A DNA stretch of 61,836 nt from Clostridia bacterium. GTDB taxonomy: Bacteria > Bacillota > Clostridia > Oscillospirales > Acutalibacteraceae. The stretch lies in contig JAFXAK010000014.1 of the NCBI GenBank assembly GCA_017517135.1, positions 1 to 61,836 on the forward strand, written 5' to 3'. Below are positions 55,047-61,836 of the stretch, piece after piece; position 1 is the stretch's first letter; each line of letters starts with the position of its first letter. The notes under the pieces are model-generated. The model was given only the letters and a program-made list of their open reading frames with translations. It had not been told where the DNA came from and did no database searches. The position numbers and the translations under genes are program-made.

Positions 55047-55066
55047 CCGCTTTTAGGCGGTTTTTG
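55045..55066 (+). terminator. Terminator of the toxin mRNA
   Basis: AACCGC and GCGGTT arms with a TTTTAG loop, followed by T-rich sequence. It gives a toxin mRNA of about 297 bases containing both closing repeats. It overlaps the antisense -35 element. Confidence 0.65.
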
Positions 55067-55534
55067 TTATGTTTGTTTTATATAAATAATATTCTTGTTC
55101 ATTTTATGAGCATATTTTATTGTGTTATAAGCTCCGCCCTGTTGTTTTTCTATAAAGCAGACAATTAAATCAGCCGAATCGACCATACAGCGGTTTCTTA
55201 TCTGTATGGCGTTTTTATAATATGCGGCTTCGGATTCGGGGCATATCTGAATTTCATCAAAATAATTTTCAAAAGCATGCGGATTTTTGCTGTATTCGGC
55301 ACTTTTATACGGCATTACCCACACAAGCGCGCTGTTTTCTTCAAACAATGTATGCTTAGCCCGCCGTACTGCCGATGCGGCAATTTCATCAAATTCACCG
55401 TTTCTGCCTACTAAAAACTCAACATATTCCTTTGTCCTGATTAAATCACAGGCAATTTCAAAAATGCGTTGTTCAACTAAGAAGTGGTTATTTATCTCAC
55501 GGTGTCCGAAAAAGGCAACAGTATATGTGTTCAT
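55067..55534 (-). CDS. SLOG-domain (DUF1273/YpsA-like) protein, copy 2
   Basis: 155 residues. TVAFFGHREIN at the start, FLVGRNGEFDEIAASAVRRAK (about 40-60) and SADLIVCFIEKQQGGA (about 124-139) align with the same positions of copy 1 at 22552-22986, though the two are clearly diverged. One SLOG domain, no added effector domain. CAGGAGC precedes the ATG. It is divergent from an XRE-type regulator gene with paired palindromes between them and lies against the toxin locus. Function unknown; a nucleotide-derived ligand is inferred from the fold. Confidence 0.75.
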   Translation of the reverse strand: MNTYTVAFFGHREINNHFLVEQRIFEIACDLIRTKEYVEFLVGRNGEFDEIAASAVRRAKHTLFEENSALVWVMPYKSAEYSKNPHAFENYFDEIQICPESEAAYYKNAIQIRNRCMVDSADLIVCFIEKQQGGAYNTIKYAHKMNKNIIYIKQT

Positions 55535-55589
55535 AACAAAGCTCCTGTCTTGAACTTGTAATGTTACATAAGGTCATATATGTAAGTTT

Positions 55590-55619
55590 ATTGTATCATA
55601 TTGTATACGATAATGACAA
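55590..55619 (-). promoter_or_regulatory. Promoter of SLOG copy 2 with operator arm in the spacer
   Basis: Minus-strand TTGTCA (55619-55614), 18 bases, TACAAT (55595-55590). The operator arm ATATTGTATACGATA (55598-55612) occupies the spacer, the same design as at SLOG copy 1. Confidence 0.65.
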
Positions 55620-55672
55620 GATAAATTTTATATTCATTGAAATATAAAATCATGTGGTATCGTATACAATAT
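55598..55672. promoter_or_regulatory. Inverted operator pair between SLOG copy 2 and the XRE regulator
   Basis: Perfect 15-base inverted repeats: ATATTGTATACGATA (55598-55612) and TATCGTATACAATAT (55658-55672), each with a GTATAC palindromic centre. Between them is a further inverted repeat (55625-55634 and 55641-55650). The right arm lies 18 bases before the regulator start, fitting autoregulation. Confidence 0.72.
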
Positions 55673-55692
55673 TATACGGACGGTGATATATG

Positions 55693-56001
55693 ATGTATGA
55701 TGAACAATTCAAATCAAGGCTTATTGAGTTAAGAGAACAAAAAGGTGTTTCTGCAAGAGATATGAGTTTGTCAATAGGTCAGAATCCGGGCTATATTAAT
55801 GCTATCGAATCCGGAAAATCATTGCCGTCAATGTCGGGATTTTTCTATATCTGTGATTTTCTGAATATTTCCCCAAAAGACTTTTTTGACACAGAAAATA
55901 ATAACCCCGAAAAGCTTAATGCACTTATAAGCGATTTGAAAAAATTAGAGGATGAAAAGCTTGACAGTATAGCCTCTATCGTTAAGGGGCTTATAAAATA
56001 G
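55693..56001 (+). CDS. XRE-family helix-turn-helix regulator
   Basis: 102 residues. The first 65 form a Cro/C1-type HTH: FKSRLIELREQKGVSARDMS, then LSIGQNPGYINAIESGKSLPSM, where GQNPGYINAIESG is the recognition region, and FFYICDFLNISPKDFF. A short helical tail (EKLNALISDLKKLEDEKLDSI) may dimerise. GGTGA is 6 bases before the second ATG at 55693; the ATG at 55690 is also possible. It probably controls itself and the divergent SLOG gene through the palindromes between them. Confidence 0.85.
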   Translation: MYDEQFKSRLIELREQKGVSARDMSLSIGQNPGYINAIESGKSLPSMSGFFYICDFLNISPKDFFDTENNNPEKLNALISDLKKLEDEKLDSIASIVKGLIK

Positions 56002-56012
56002 TATGAACTTAC

Positions 56013-56048
56013 AAGGAGTTGATTTTTCAGCTCCTTTTATTTTTTTTG
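56013..56048 (+). terminator. Intrinsic terminator of the XRE gene
   Basis: AAGGAGTTGA and TCAGCTCCTT arms (one G.U pair), TTTT loop, long T-rich tail. Confidence 0.85.
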
Positions 56049-56077
56049 TTGACTTATTCCCCCGTAACATATAAAAT
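56049..56077 (+). promoter_or_regulatory. Promoter of the alpha-galactosidase gene
   Basis: TTGACT (56049-56054), 17 bases, TAAAAT (56072-56077), 36 bases before the ATG at 56114, which has GGGAGG upstream. Confidence 0.6.
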
Positions 56078-56113
56078 TATAATAGGTTATAATAAACAAA
56101 CGGGAGGCTTTTT

Positions 56114-58066
56114 ATGAATATAAATACTGTCACAAAAGAAGATATGCTCTTGATAAAGGATATCTTTCCATTTACTTCAGCCTCTCAGGTGCCTTTTGCT
56201 TTTTCGTTGGGAGATAAAAGCTGTAAGGGTATCCCCGAAGAATTTTCTCCTTGTTGTGAAAGAGTACACACAGATTCGCAATGTATTATTGATGAAATAA
56301 CAGGTATAAATAAAAGCGGTTTTATGGTGAGGGCAAGGAAAAAGGAGTATCTTGATTTTCCCGTTGTTGAATGGACAGCCTTTGCTTCTAACCGTGCAAG
56401 AAGCGACAGCGAGATTTTTTCGTCTGCAACCGTCGGCGGATTTATCAAGGGTACAAATCCCGTAATTTCCTGCGGTAACGGTGACACAAGAGACGAAAAG
56501 GGCTTCAAGCGTGCATCAAAAAAACTGGACGAGCCTGTGTTTATTTCTCCGTCAGGCGGCAGAGGAAGTGAGGGTGCTTCTCCCTTTATAACAATAAGCT
56601 TCGACGAATATTCCGTAATTCTTGCCGTAGGCTGGCCGGGCTCGTGGATGATGGCTGTTGTGCCGACTGAAAACGGTGTGAAAATCGCACTCGGTCAGAA
56701 GCGCTGTTCAATGAGAATAAAGCCTCTTGAAACAATGCGCACACCCTCTTTGACTATATTGGCTTACAAGGGTGACGAAAACAGAGGTACAAATCTCTGG
56801 CGTAAGTTTTATTTTAAGCACATAATGCCGTGTGAGGCAGACGGGCAGAAATTAAAGCCGAGAATGTTCCTGCACACCTTCGGTATTGACGGTAAAAATG
56901 AATTCTGCGGTATAACAACCGAAAATCAGATAAATGCAATAGACGAATATCTTAAAAGGGGAGCGAAGCCCGACGCGTGGTGGATAGACGCAGGCTGGTA
57001 TTCCTGCGATTTTGATTGGTGGAAAACGGGTGACTGGCATCCCAACCCCGAACAGCTTCCCGACGGCTTCAGACCGATAAGCGATAAGCTTCACGAAAAC
57101 GGAATTGAGCTTTTAGTATGGTTTGAGCCTGAAAGAATACTCGAAAATTCCAAGTTTTATTATCAGCATCCCGAATGGGTGCTCAGAAGAAAAAAGGAAG
57201 ACGGCGAGGAAGATATCTGCTGTCTTGTAAATTATGCCGATAAGGATTGCCTTGAATATATCATTGATATGCTCGACAATATGATTAAGGTTTCGGGTAT
57301 AGATATTTACCGTCAGGATTTTAATTTCGATCCTCTGCCTTTCTGGACACAGAACGAAGCCCCCGACAGAACGGGAGCCTTGGAAAATCTGCATATACAG
57401 GGAGTATTGAAGCTCTTTGATGAGCTTCGTCAGAGAAATCCCGGACTTGTTATAGACTGCTGTGCTTCGGGCGGAACAAGAAACGACCTTGATACTTTAC
57501 GCCGTGCAGTACCCTTGCAGTATACGGATGTTGCACTCGGCACACCCGAAATAAAGCAGGTGCAGTATCTCGAAATGTTCAGGTGGATACCCTATTTCCG
57601 TTCCCACGCACAAGAGCAGAAGGGAGATAAACGCATAAAGGACGAATATGCATATCTCACCGCATTCGCTCCGTCAATGACATCTATGCTCGAATACTAT
57701 GAGCCCGACAGAGATTTCAGACTTTTTACGAAAATGGAGCCTATATGGAGAAGGGCTGCCGAAATGCAGTTGAAGGGTGATTTCTATCCGCTCTATGTGT
57801 CCGACGGTGAATGGTATGCCGTGCAGTTTGATGTCCCTGAGGAAAAGACGGGCTTTATACAGGTTATAAGAAATGCCGATGCTAAAAGCACAGCAATAGA
57901 TGTGAAGCCCTTTATAAGAGCAGATGAAAAATATGTTTTTACAAACGCTCTTACAAACGAAGAAAAACGCGCAGACGGTGCGGGACTTGACACGGGACTC
58001 TCTTTCTATTCCTCTGCAAGAAGAGGAGAAATATGGTTTTACAAAAGTGAAGTTAAGGAAATTTAA
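56114..58066 (+). CDS. Alpha-galactosidase-like enzyme, GH36 family
   Basis: 650 residues. After an N-terminal beta domain the barrel shows WWIDAGWYSCDFDWW, NGIELLVWFEPERI, IYRQDFNFDP (nucleophile Asp near 402) and CCASGGTRNDLDTLRR, which carries the acid/base Asp. These are the clan GH-D signatures. No signal peptide, so it acts on imported alpha-galactosides such as raffinose sugars or melibiose. No transporter or regulator gene is adjacent. The stop is 2 bases before the next gene. Confidence 0.93.
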   Translation: MNINTVTKEDMLLIKDIFPFTSASQVPFAFSLGDKSCKGIPEEFSPCCERVHTDSQCIIDEITGINKSGFMVRARKKEYLDFPVVEWTAFASNRARSDSEIFSSATVGGFIKGTNPVISCGNGDTRDEKGFKRASKKLDEPVFISPSGGRGSEGASPFITISFDEYSVILAVGWPGSWMMAVVPTENGVKIALGQKRCSMRIKPLETMRTPSLTILAYKGDENRGTNLWRKFYFKHIMPCEADGQKLKPRMFLHTFGIDGKNEFCGITTENQINAIDEYLKRGAKPDAWWIDAGWYSCDFDWWKTGDWHPNPEQLPDGFRPISDKLHENGIELLVWFEPERILENSKFYYQHPEWVLRRKKEDGEEDICCLVNYADKDCLEYIIDMLDNMIKVSGIDIYRQDFNFDPLPFWTQNEAPDRTGALENLHIQGVLKLFDELRQRNPGLVIDCCASGGTRNDLDTLRRAVPLQYTDVALGTPEIKQVQYLEMFRWIPYFRSHAQEQKGDKRIKDEYAYLTAFAPSMTSMLEYYEPDRDFRLFTKMEPIWRRAAEMQLKGDFYPLYVSDGEWYAVQFDVPEEKTGFIQVIRNADAKSTAIDVKPFIRADEKYVFTNALTNEEKRADGAGLDTGLSFYSSARRGEIWFYKSEVKEI

Positions 58067-58068
58067 GA

Positions 58069-58860
58069 ATGGCACGATTTTTTACTCTTTGTTCCTCAAG
58101 CTCGGGGAACTCTACATACATAGGCACGCACTCACACGGAGTTCTTATAGATGCGGGCACTAACAACAAGCAGGTGCTGTTGTCTTTAGCATCTGCGGGT
58201 ATAGCTCCCGAAAGCGTGAAAGCCGTTTTTGTAACACACGAGCACACCGACCATACGGGTGCATTGAGAGTGTTTGCTTCAAACAGAAATATACCCGTAT
58301 ATGCAACGGGCGGCACGCTTGCAGGACTTCTTGACTGCGGTGTTCTCAACGGCAAATTCCCGTATAATAAGCTTCTCGGTGAGAGTGTTGAGATTGCGGA
58401 AGATATACAGGTAACAAGCTTTAAGACCTCGCACGATTCAAGAGAGAGCTGCGGATATAAAATTATTTTGCCCGACCGCAAAATTGCGGTTGCGACCGAT
58501 ACGGGATATGTGAGTGACGAAATGCTCGATACTCTTTCAGATTGCGATATGGTGCTTATTGAATCGAATTATGACGAGGATATGCTTGAGTATGGCCCCT
58601 ATGCTCCGCCGCTCAAGGCAAGAATACGCTCAAAAACGGGGCATCTGTCAAACCACGATTGTGCCGAGGCAGTATGTAATCTCTTTGAAAGAGGAGTAAG
58701 ACGCTTCGTTTTAGGGCATCTGAGCCGTGAAAACAATACTCCCGAAAGAGCTTTTTCCTGCACAAATGCGGCACTTAAAAGAATGGGTGCAGTTGAGGGC
58801 AGAGACTATATACTCAAGGTTGCCCCTGTCGGGAAAATGGATAAAATAATAACTCTCTGA
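58069..58860 (+). CDS. Metallo-beta-lactamase-fold hydrolase (WalJ/YycJ type)
   Basis: 263 residues. LCSSSSGNSTYIG at the start and THEHTDHTGAL give the metal site of the YycJ group; TSHDSRESCGYKI and GHLSREN follow. YycJ-type proteins are linked to cell-wall and DNA stress through the WalRK region in other Firmicutes, but walRK is not here. It sits directly before rlmH, a pairing also seen in Bacillus at the end of the yyc cluster. Confidence 0.9.
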   Translation: MARFFTLCSSSSGNSTYIGTHSHGVLIDAGTNNKQVLLSLASAGIAPESVKAVFVTHEHTDHTGALRVFASNRNIPVYATGGTLAGLLDCGVLNGKFPYNKLLGESVEIAEDIQVTSFKTSHDSRESCGYKIILPDRKIAVATDTGYVSDEMLDTLSDCDMVLIESNYDEDMLEYGPYAPPLKARIRSKTGHLSNHDCAEAVCNLFERGVRRFVLGHLSRENNTPERAFSCTNAALKRMGAVEGRDYILKVAPVGKMDKIITL

Positions 58861-58868
58861 GGTTTTTT

Positions 58869-59351
58869 ATGTTAAGTGTTGATATAATCTGCGTTGGAAA
58901 ATTAAAGGATGCATTTTTTGAGGATGCATCAGACGAATATCTCAAGAGACTGAAAGCCTATTGCCGTATGACGGTAACGGAAATCAAGGCAGCCGCCTTA
59001 CCCGATGAGCCTAACAACACACAGATAGCCGCCGCACTCGAAAAAGAGGGAAGCGAGATACTGAAAAAAATCCCCCCGTCGGCAAGGGTTGTGAGTATGT
59101 GTATAGAGGGAAAGCTTTATTCCTCTGAGGATATGGGCACTCTTTTTAATAATGTCTGTAACAGCGGTTGCTCGCAGATAGTTTTTATCATAGGCGGCTC
59201 GTACGGACTCAGCGAGAATGTAAAAAAGCGTTCCGATATCAGAATGTCTATGTCTAAAATGACATTTCCGCACCGCCTTGCAAGAATTATGCTTTTAGAG
59301 CAGATTTACAGAGGCTTTAAGATAAATGCAGGAGAAAAATATCATAAGTAA
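58869..59351 (+). CDS. rlmH: 23S rRNA (pseudouridine(1915)-N3)-methyltransferase RlmH
   Basis: 160 residues, full length. VDIICVGKLKDAFFEDASDEY at the N-terminus, FIIGGSYGLSENV as the SAM-binding knot and MTFPHRLARIMLLEQIYR at the end are diagnostic. It methylates pseudouridine 1915 in helix 69. The ATG is close to the previous stop with only GAGG as ribosome site. Confidence 0.97.
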   Translation: MLSVDIICVGKLKDAFFEDASDEYLKRLKAYCRMTVTEIKAAALPDEPNNTQIAAALEKEGSEILKKIPPSARVVSMCIEGKLYSSEDMGTLFNNVCNSGCSQIVFIIGGSYGLSENVKKRSDIRMSMSKMTFPHRLARIMLLEQIYRGFKINAGEKYHK

Positions 59352-59413
59352 AAACGGAAATTTTAATTGTCTGATAAAAATACGGTTTTGTTGAATTTTG
59401 ATTTAATTATTAT

Positions 59414-59448
59414 AAGCAGAGGAAAAATTTGCTCTGCTTAGTTTTTTT
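59414..59448 (+). terminator. Intrinsic terminator of the GH36-walJ-rlmH operon
   Basis: AAGCAGAG and CTCTGCTT arms with a 10-base loop, then AG and seven T. Confidence 0.88.
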
Positions 59449-59484
59449 GAACTTGTCAATTATAAAAGAAAAGAGGGTGGAAGA

Positions 59485-60030
59485 GTGAATATTCCTGACG
59501 GTGAAAACATTTTTTGCGAAAATATATGGAAGGATAGCTTTGTCGGAGTGAAACGCCTGTGTGAATATAAGCTCAGAAGCTGTCCCGATGAAATTGATGA
59601 TGTCATTTCAGAAGTTTATCTCGCTTTTATAAGTGCTGTTAACAATAAAAATGCCCCCGATAATCCCAAGGCTTGGCTATACAGCGTGGCAAATAATATT
59701 ATCAAAAGTAAATATTCACAGGTTAATAAACAGAAGCAATTTAGTATAAGCTTATCGTCTCAGGATATTTACGATATTGAGCTTGCAGTTTTCCCTGATT
59801 TGTCGGATGAGATGATTTCAGATGCAGATATTGTTTCTATGACAGATAAAATATTTTCCTGTCTTTCAGATGAAGAACAACAGATTCTTACATATTTTCA
59901 CTATGAAAACAAAGCAATAAAAGAAATAGCCGCTGTTATGGGCAAGAGTGAAAGTGCCGTAAAACAAAAGCATTACCGACTTTGTCTGAAGGTAAAACGG
60001 CTTGTAAAAGAGTGCATAGAAAATTATTAA
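59485..60030 (+). CDS. ECF-type sigma-70 family RNA polymerase sigma factor
   Basis: 181 residues. Region 2 is seen in DEIDDVISEVYLAFISAVNN and NPKAWLYSVANNIIKSKY; region 4 in LSDEEQQILTYFHYENKAIKEIAAVMGKSESAVKQKHYRLCLKVKRL, here cited by its ends (residues about 128-175). The start is a GTG with AGAGGGTGG upstream. A gene for a single-pass anti-sigma-like protein follows, and then a secreted protein, a standard cell-surface signalling arrangement. The signal is unknown. Confidence 0.9.
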   Translation: MNIPDGENIFCENIWKDSFVGVKRLCEYKLRSCPDEIDDVISEVYLAFISAVNNKNAPDNPKAWLYSVANNIIKSKYSQVNKQKQFSISLSSQDIYDIELAVFPDLSDEMISDADIVSMTDKIFSCLSDEEQQILTYFHYENKAIKEIAAVMGKSESAVKQKHYRLCLKVKRLVKECIENY

Positions 60031-60107
60031 AAAAATTTTTTGAAAATTTTAAAAATTTTTGTGTTACTTTTTTGAAAAAACGACACTTATATATTGAAGG
60101 TGGTTAT

Positions 60108-60848
60108 ATGAACAAAAAAATATTGAAAGAAATATTGAAAACTGAGTCAGTTTCTTTCTCGTATGAGGAAATCCAACAGATACTTGACGAAGAACTTGAA
60201 AAGTCCCCGGACGAAATGGATACTCAGCTTGTTGATTTGTGTGTTGATGTTCTGAGCAAGCAAGAAGTTCCCGAAAAAGAAGTAACAAAAACACACAGAA
60301 AAATAAGTTCCAAAAAGCTTTTGCTCATTGCGGCAGTTATCTGCATACTTGCAATATTAGCAATCCCCGTTTCAGCCGAACTCCCTGCTATTGAATCACA
60401 AGGCGGTATCATCAAGGTGCTGGAGAATTATATTTCTGTTAATCTTACAGGGGACAGTAAATATAATATCTCTACCGAACTGCAGAATTATGGTATTCCT
60501 ATTGATTTGCTCCCCGCTCGATTTTTTGATAATGATTGTGTTGTAACTGATATGCAACTCGTAAATGATAATTCATATCGTTTTGATTTTAAATTAACAA
60601 ATTTAGATAGCGATGGATATATACTTGTTTCTGAGGTTACCCAAGAGGCGGTAATGGGGTATTATGCAGATATTTATGCGGAAGCCGAACAGCTGCAACA
60701 AATTACGGTTGACGGAAAAGAGATTTTTGTTTATTCGTCTGTAGACGGACAAGTTAATGTGATCTATGCTACAGATAATTACAGCACTAGTATTTTATTT
60801 AACAATTTAACTATTTGCGAAGTTATAGAGATTGTTCAAAATATTTAA
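60108..60848 (+). CDS. Anti-sigma factor-like single-pass membrane protein
   Basis: 246 residues. A cytoplasmic part (1-67) with helices (SFSYEEIQQILDEELEK) suited to bind the sigma factor, one membrane helix (about 70-90, LLLIAAVICILAILAIPVSA), and an extracytoplasmic domain of about 155 residues with no family I recognise. GAAGGTGG precedes the ATG at 60108; the longer frame from 59982 reads through the sigma gene end. Role is inferred from topology and gene order. Confidence 0.72.
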   Translation: MNKKILKEILKTESVSFSYEEIQQILDEELEKSPDEMDTQLVDLCVDVLSKQEVPEKEVTKTHRKISSKKLLLIAAVICILAILAIPVSAELPAIESQGGIIKVLENYISVNLTGDSKYNISTELQNYGIPIDLLPARFFDNDCVVTDMQLVNDNSYRFDFKLTNLDSDGYILVSEVTQEAVMGYYADIYAEAEQLQQITVDGKEIFVYSSVDGQVNVIYATDNYSTSILFNNLTICEVIEIVQNI

Positions 60849-60852
60849 CGGA

Positions 60853-61362
60853 GTGATTCTTATAAAAAAATTTATCAAGTTAATATTGATTTTTTCTTTA
60901 ATTCTTATTAATGTTTTTCCCATGCATGCATTTGCTACGGAAAAAATACCTCAGTGGGAGGATGCTGAATTTACAGAAGAAGAATTGGCAGAACTTTATG
61001 CACTCGGAACAGAGTTTGTTGCCAATGAAAGAGCAACAGGCCTTATTCAGCATGGGCGATTAGCTGTTTCTAACAACGGAACAACATTGTATATTTACGG
61101 TGAACTTTGTTGTACCACCGAGGTTAAAAAATGTGGATTTAAAGAGATTGTTGTGCAGAAGAAAACAACTGCAAACGGCGAATGGGTTAATATTTTTACC
61201 TATGAAGATTTGTATGCAGATTCTCCTTGTTATTCGGTTCAGAAAAGTCTCGGTGTTGTTGCCGGATATTATTATCGAGTAACCTGTATATACTATGCAA
61301 AGAAAAACATCTTTTCTGTTCAAAAAATAGAAGCAACATCAAACATTGTGCATATATCATAA
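60853..61362 (+). CDS. Secreted protein of unknown function after the sigma/anti-sigma pair
   Basis: About 169 residues. Signal peptide with KKFIK start and hydrophobic core, cleavage after HAFA. The mature protein has a short acidic helix (EFTEEELAELYALG) and a beta-rich domain with four Cys (CCTT, KKCGF, SPCYS, VTCIYY). Start codon uncertain: no ATG is in place. GGAG at 60850-60853 is best placed for ATA at 60862, which would give the natural IKKFIK start; a GTG at 60853 and a TTG at 60832 are the canonical options. It may be a target or ligand of the sigma system. Confidence 0.65.
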   Translation: MILIKKFIKLILIFSLILINVFPMHAFATEKIPQWEDAEFTEEELAELYALGTEFVANERATGLIQHGRLAVSNNGTTLYIYGELCCTTEVKKCGFKEIVVQKKTTANGEWVNIFTYEDLYADSPCYSVQKSLGVVAGYYYRVTCIYYAKKNIFSVQKIEATSNIVHIS

Positions 61363-61383
61363 ATTTCAAATACCCACCTTCAG

Positions 61384-61413
61384 GAGACTGCGAAAAGCGG
61401 TCTCTTTTTTTTT
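61384..61413 (+). terminator. Intrinsic terminator of the ECF operon
   Basis: GAGACTGC and GCGGTCTC arms (one G.U pair), GAAAA loop, nine or more T. Confidence 0.92.
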
Positions 61414-61836
61414 GCCGACAATAGGGCAGAGCCCCCCTGAGTGTCCCTGCCATTCATAATCTCAAATTGGCTGTGAAAATAGGACAAAGGTACGCTTCTG
61501 TGTCTTTCCGTTTTTGTAAAAGAGATTGACAAGTATCAAAAAGATATATATACTTTAATTGTAATACAAATAACAGCCTATAGGGCAGTATAGGGGCTCG
61601 GTAGAAAAATTTACACAAGACATAGAACACCGCAACAACATTCTAAAATTGGTTGCATAAATCACACTCCCGAAATATATTGGAAATAAGACAGGAATAA
61701 GACAGGGGACGGTTAGCGTGAAAACCTAAGCGGTAAAGGCTAAAAGAGGCAACAAAAACCCAAGCCCATATAAAATGAGCGAAAATATTGAAAGAGAAGA
61801 AATCAGGATTGATACTTACTCATAGCAATATTGTTA
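61414..61836. other. Unassigned 3' end of the window
   Basis: No gene is recognisable in these 423 bases. A promoter-like pair (61526-61554) points right, an 11-base tandem repeat AATAAGACAGG stands at 61685-61706, and a 16-codon frame starts at an ATG near 61777 (MSENIEREEIRIDTYS, then TAG) without a ribosome site. The transcript or gene served by the promoter probably continues beyond the window. Confidence 0.5.
61526..61554 (+). promoter_or_regulatory. Promoter-like sequence near the right edge
   Basis: TTGACA (61526-61531), 17 bases, TATACT (61549-61554). No open frame of credible length follows within the window. Confidence 0.6.

Noticed and set aside
60064-60294. Minus-strand frame opposite the anti-sigma gene
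   Set aside because: Codon use and lack of a ribosome site mark it as a shadow of the plus-strand gene.
1-61836. tRNA genes, transposases, integrases or CRISPR arrays
   Set aside because: I looked for clover-leaf ends, GTTCGA-type T-loops, transposase motifs and regular spaced repeats and found none that I could support.

Overview
The window is a contig of two unequal parts. Positions 1 to about 1200 are GC-rich and carry, on the minus strand, a gene tail and the N-terminal two thirds of an [FeFe]-hydrogenase of the type found in Desulfovibrio/Bilophila-like sulfate or sulfite reducers. From about 1201 to the end the DNA is AT-richer, with uniform codon use and strong GGAGG-type ribosome sites. 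It encodes a typical Clostridia (Oscillospiraceae-like) housekeeping set. Both lineages live in the gut, so the join near 1200 is most simply an assembly chimera; this is an inference from composition and gene content.

Layout: 1265-5316 holds an Lgt-like membrane protein (minus strand), then a nucleotidyltransferase of the TarI/IspD family, a family 2 glycosyltransferase and a secreted propeller-like protein. At 5415-5760 lies a small membrane protein whose promoter is framed by LexA-like half sites. 5996-17063 is a co-directional run: obg, mrnC, a YitT-type membrane protein, lepA, hemW, murE, a FemABX-type ligase, a dNTPase and a secreted metallophosphoesterase. A T-box leader precedes thrS (17378-19315), and a GH38 alpha-mannosidase follows. 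22552-23500 holds a SLOG-domain protein divergent from a tiny ribbon-helix-helix-like protein, then an orphan 5S rRNA gene. 23550-30226 has an aldo/keto reductase with a ferredoxin-like tail, a minus-strand operon (Thr-rich surface protein, TrmN6-like and RsmI methyltransferases), a GH78-like rhamnosidase, a DUF188 protein and a GNAT acetyltransferase.

30385-54516 is a nearly continuous plus-strand block of core genes: nth, secA, a CPBP protease, a SpoU methyltransferase, dprA, topA, trmFO, plsX, rnc, a radical SAM protein, smc, ftsY, rdgB, yhbY, nadD, yqeK, rsfS, an alpha/beta hydrolase, a murF-like ligase and ddl. These cover DNA maintenance, protein secretion, ribosome maturation, NAD synthesis and peptidoglycan precursor synthesis. 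murE with a FemABX homologue, plus the MurF/Ddl pair, points to a non-DAP peptidoglycan with an interpeptide bridge.

54517-56048 is an accessory islet. It holds a candidate type I toxin-antitoxin locus (24-residue hydrophobic peptide, convergent antisense RNA, matching leader and trailer repeats) and a second SLOG protein divergent from an XRE-type regulator. After it come a GH36 alpha-galactosidase, a WalJ/YycJ-type metallo-hydrolase, rlmH, an ECF sigma factor with an anti-sigma-like partner and a secreted protein, and a final stretch of about 420 bases in which I recognise no gene.

The best candidates for undescribed biology are the small toxin/antisense locus (54734-55066), the SLOG/regulator module built twice with different DNA-binding proteins but the same promoter-operator design, the LexA-framed small membrane protein, and an FtsY whose acidic, repeat-rich tail is C-terminal instead of N-terminal.
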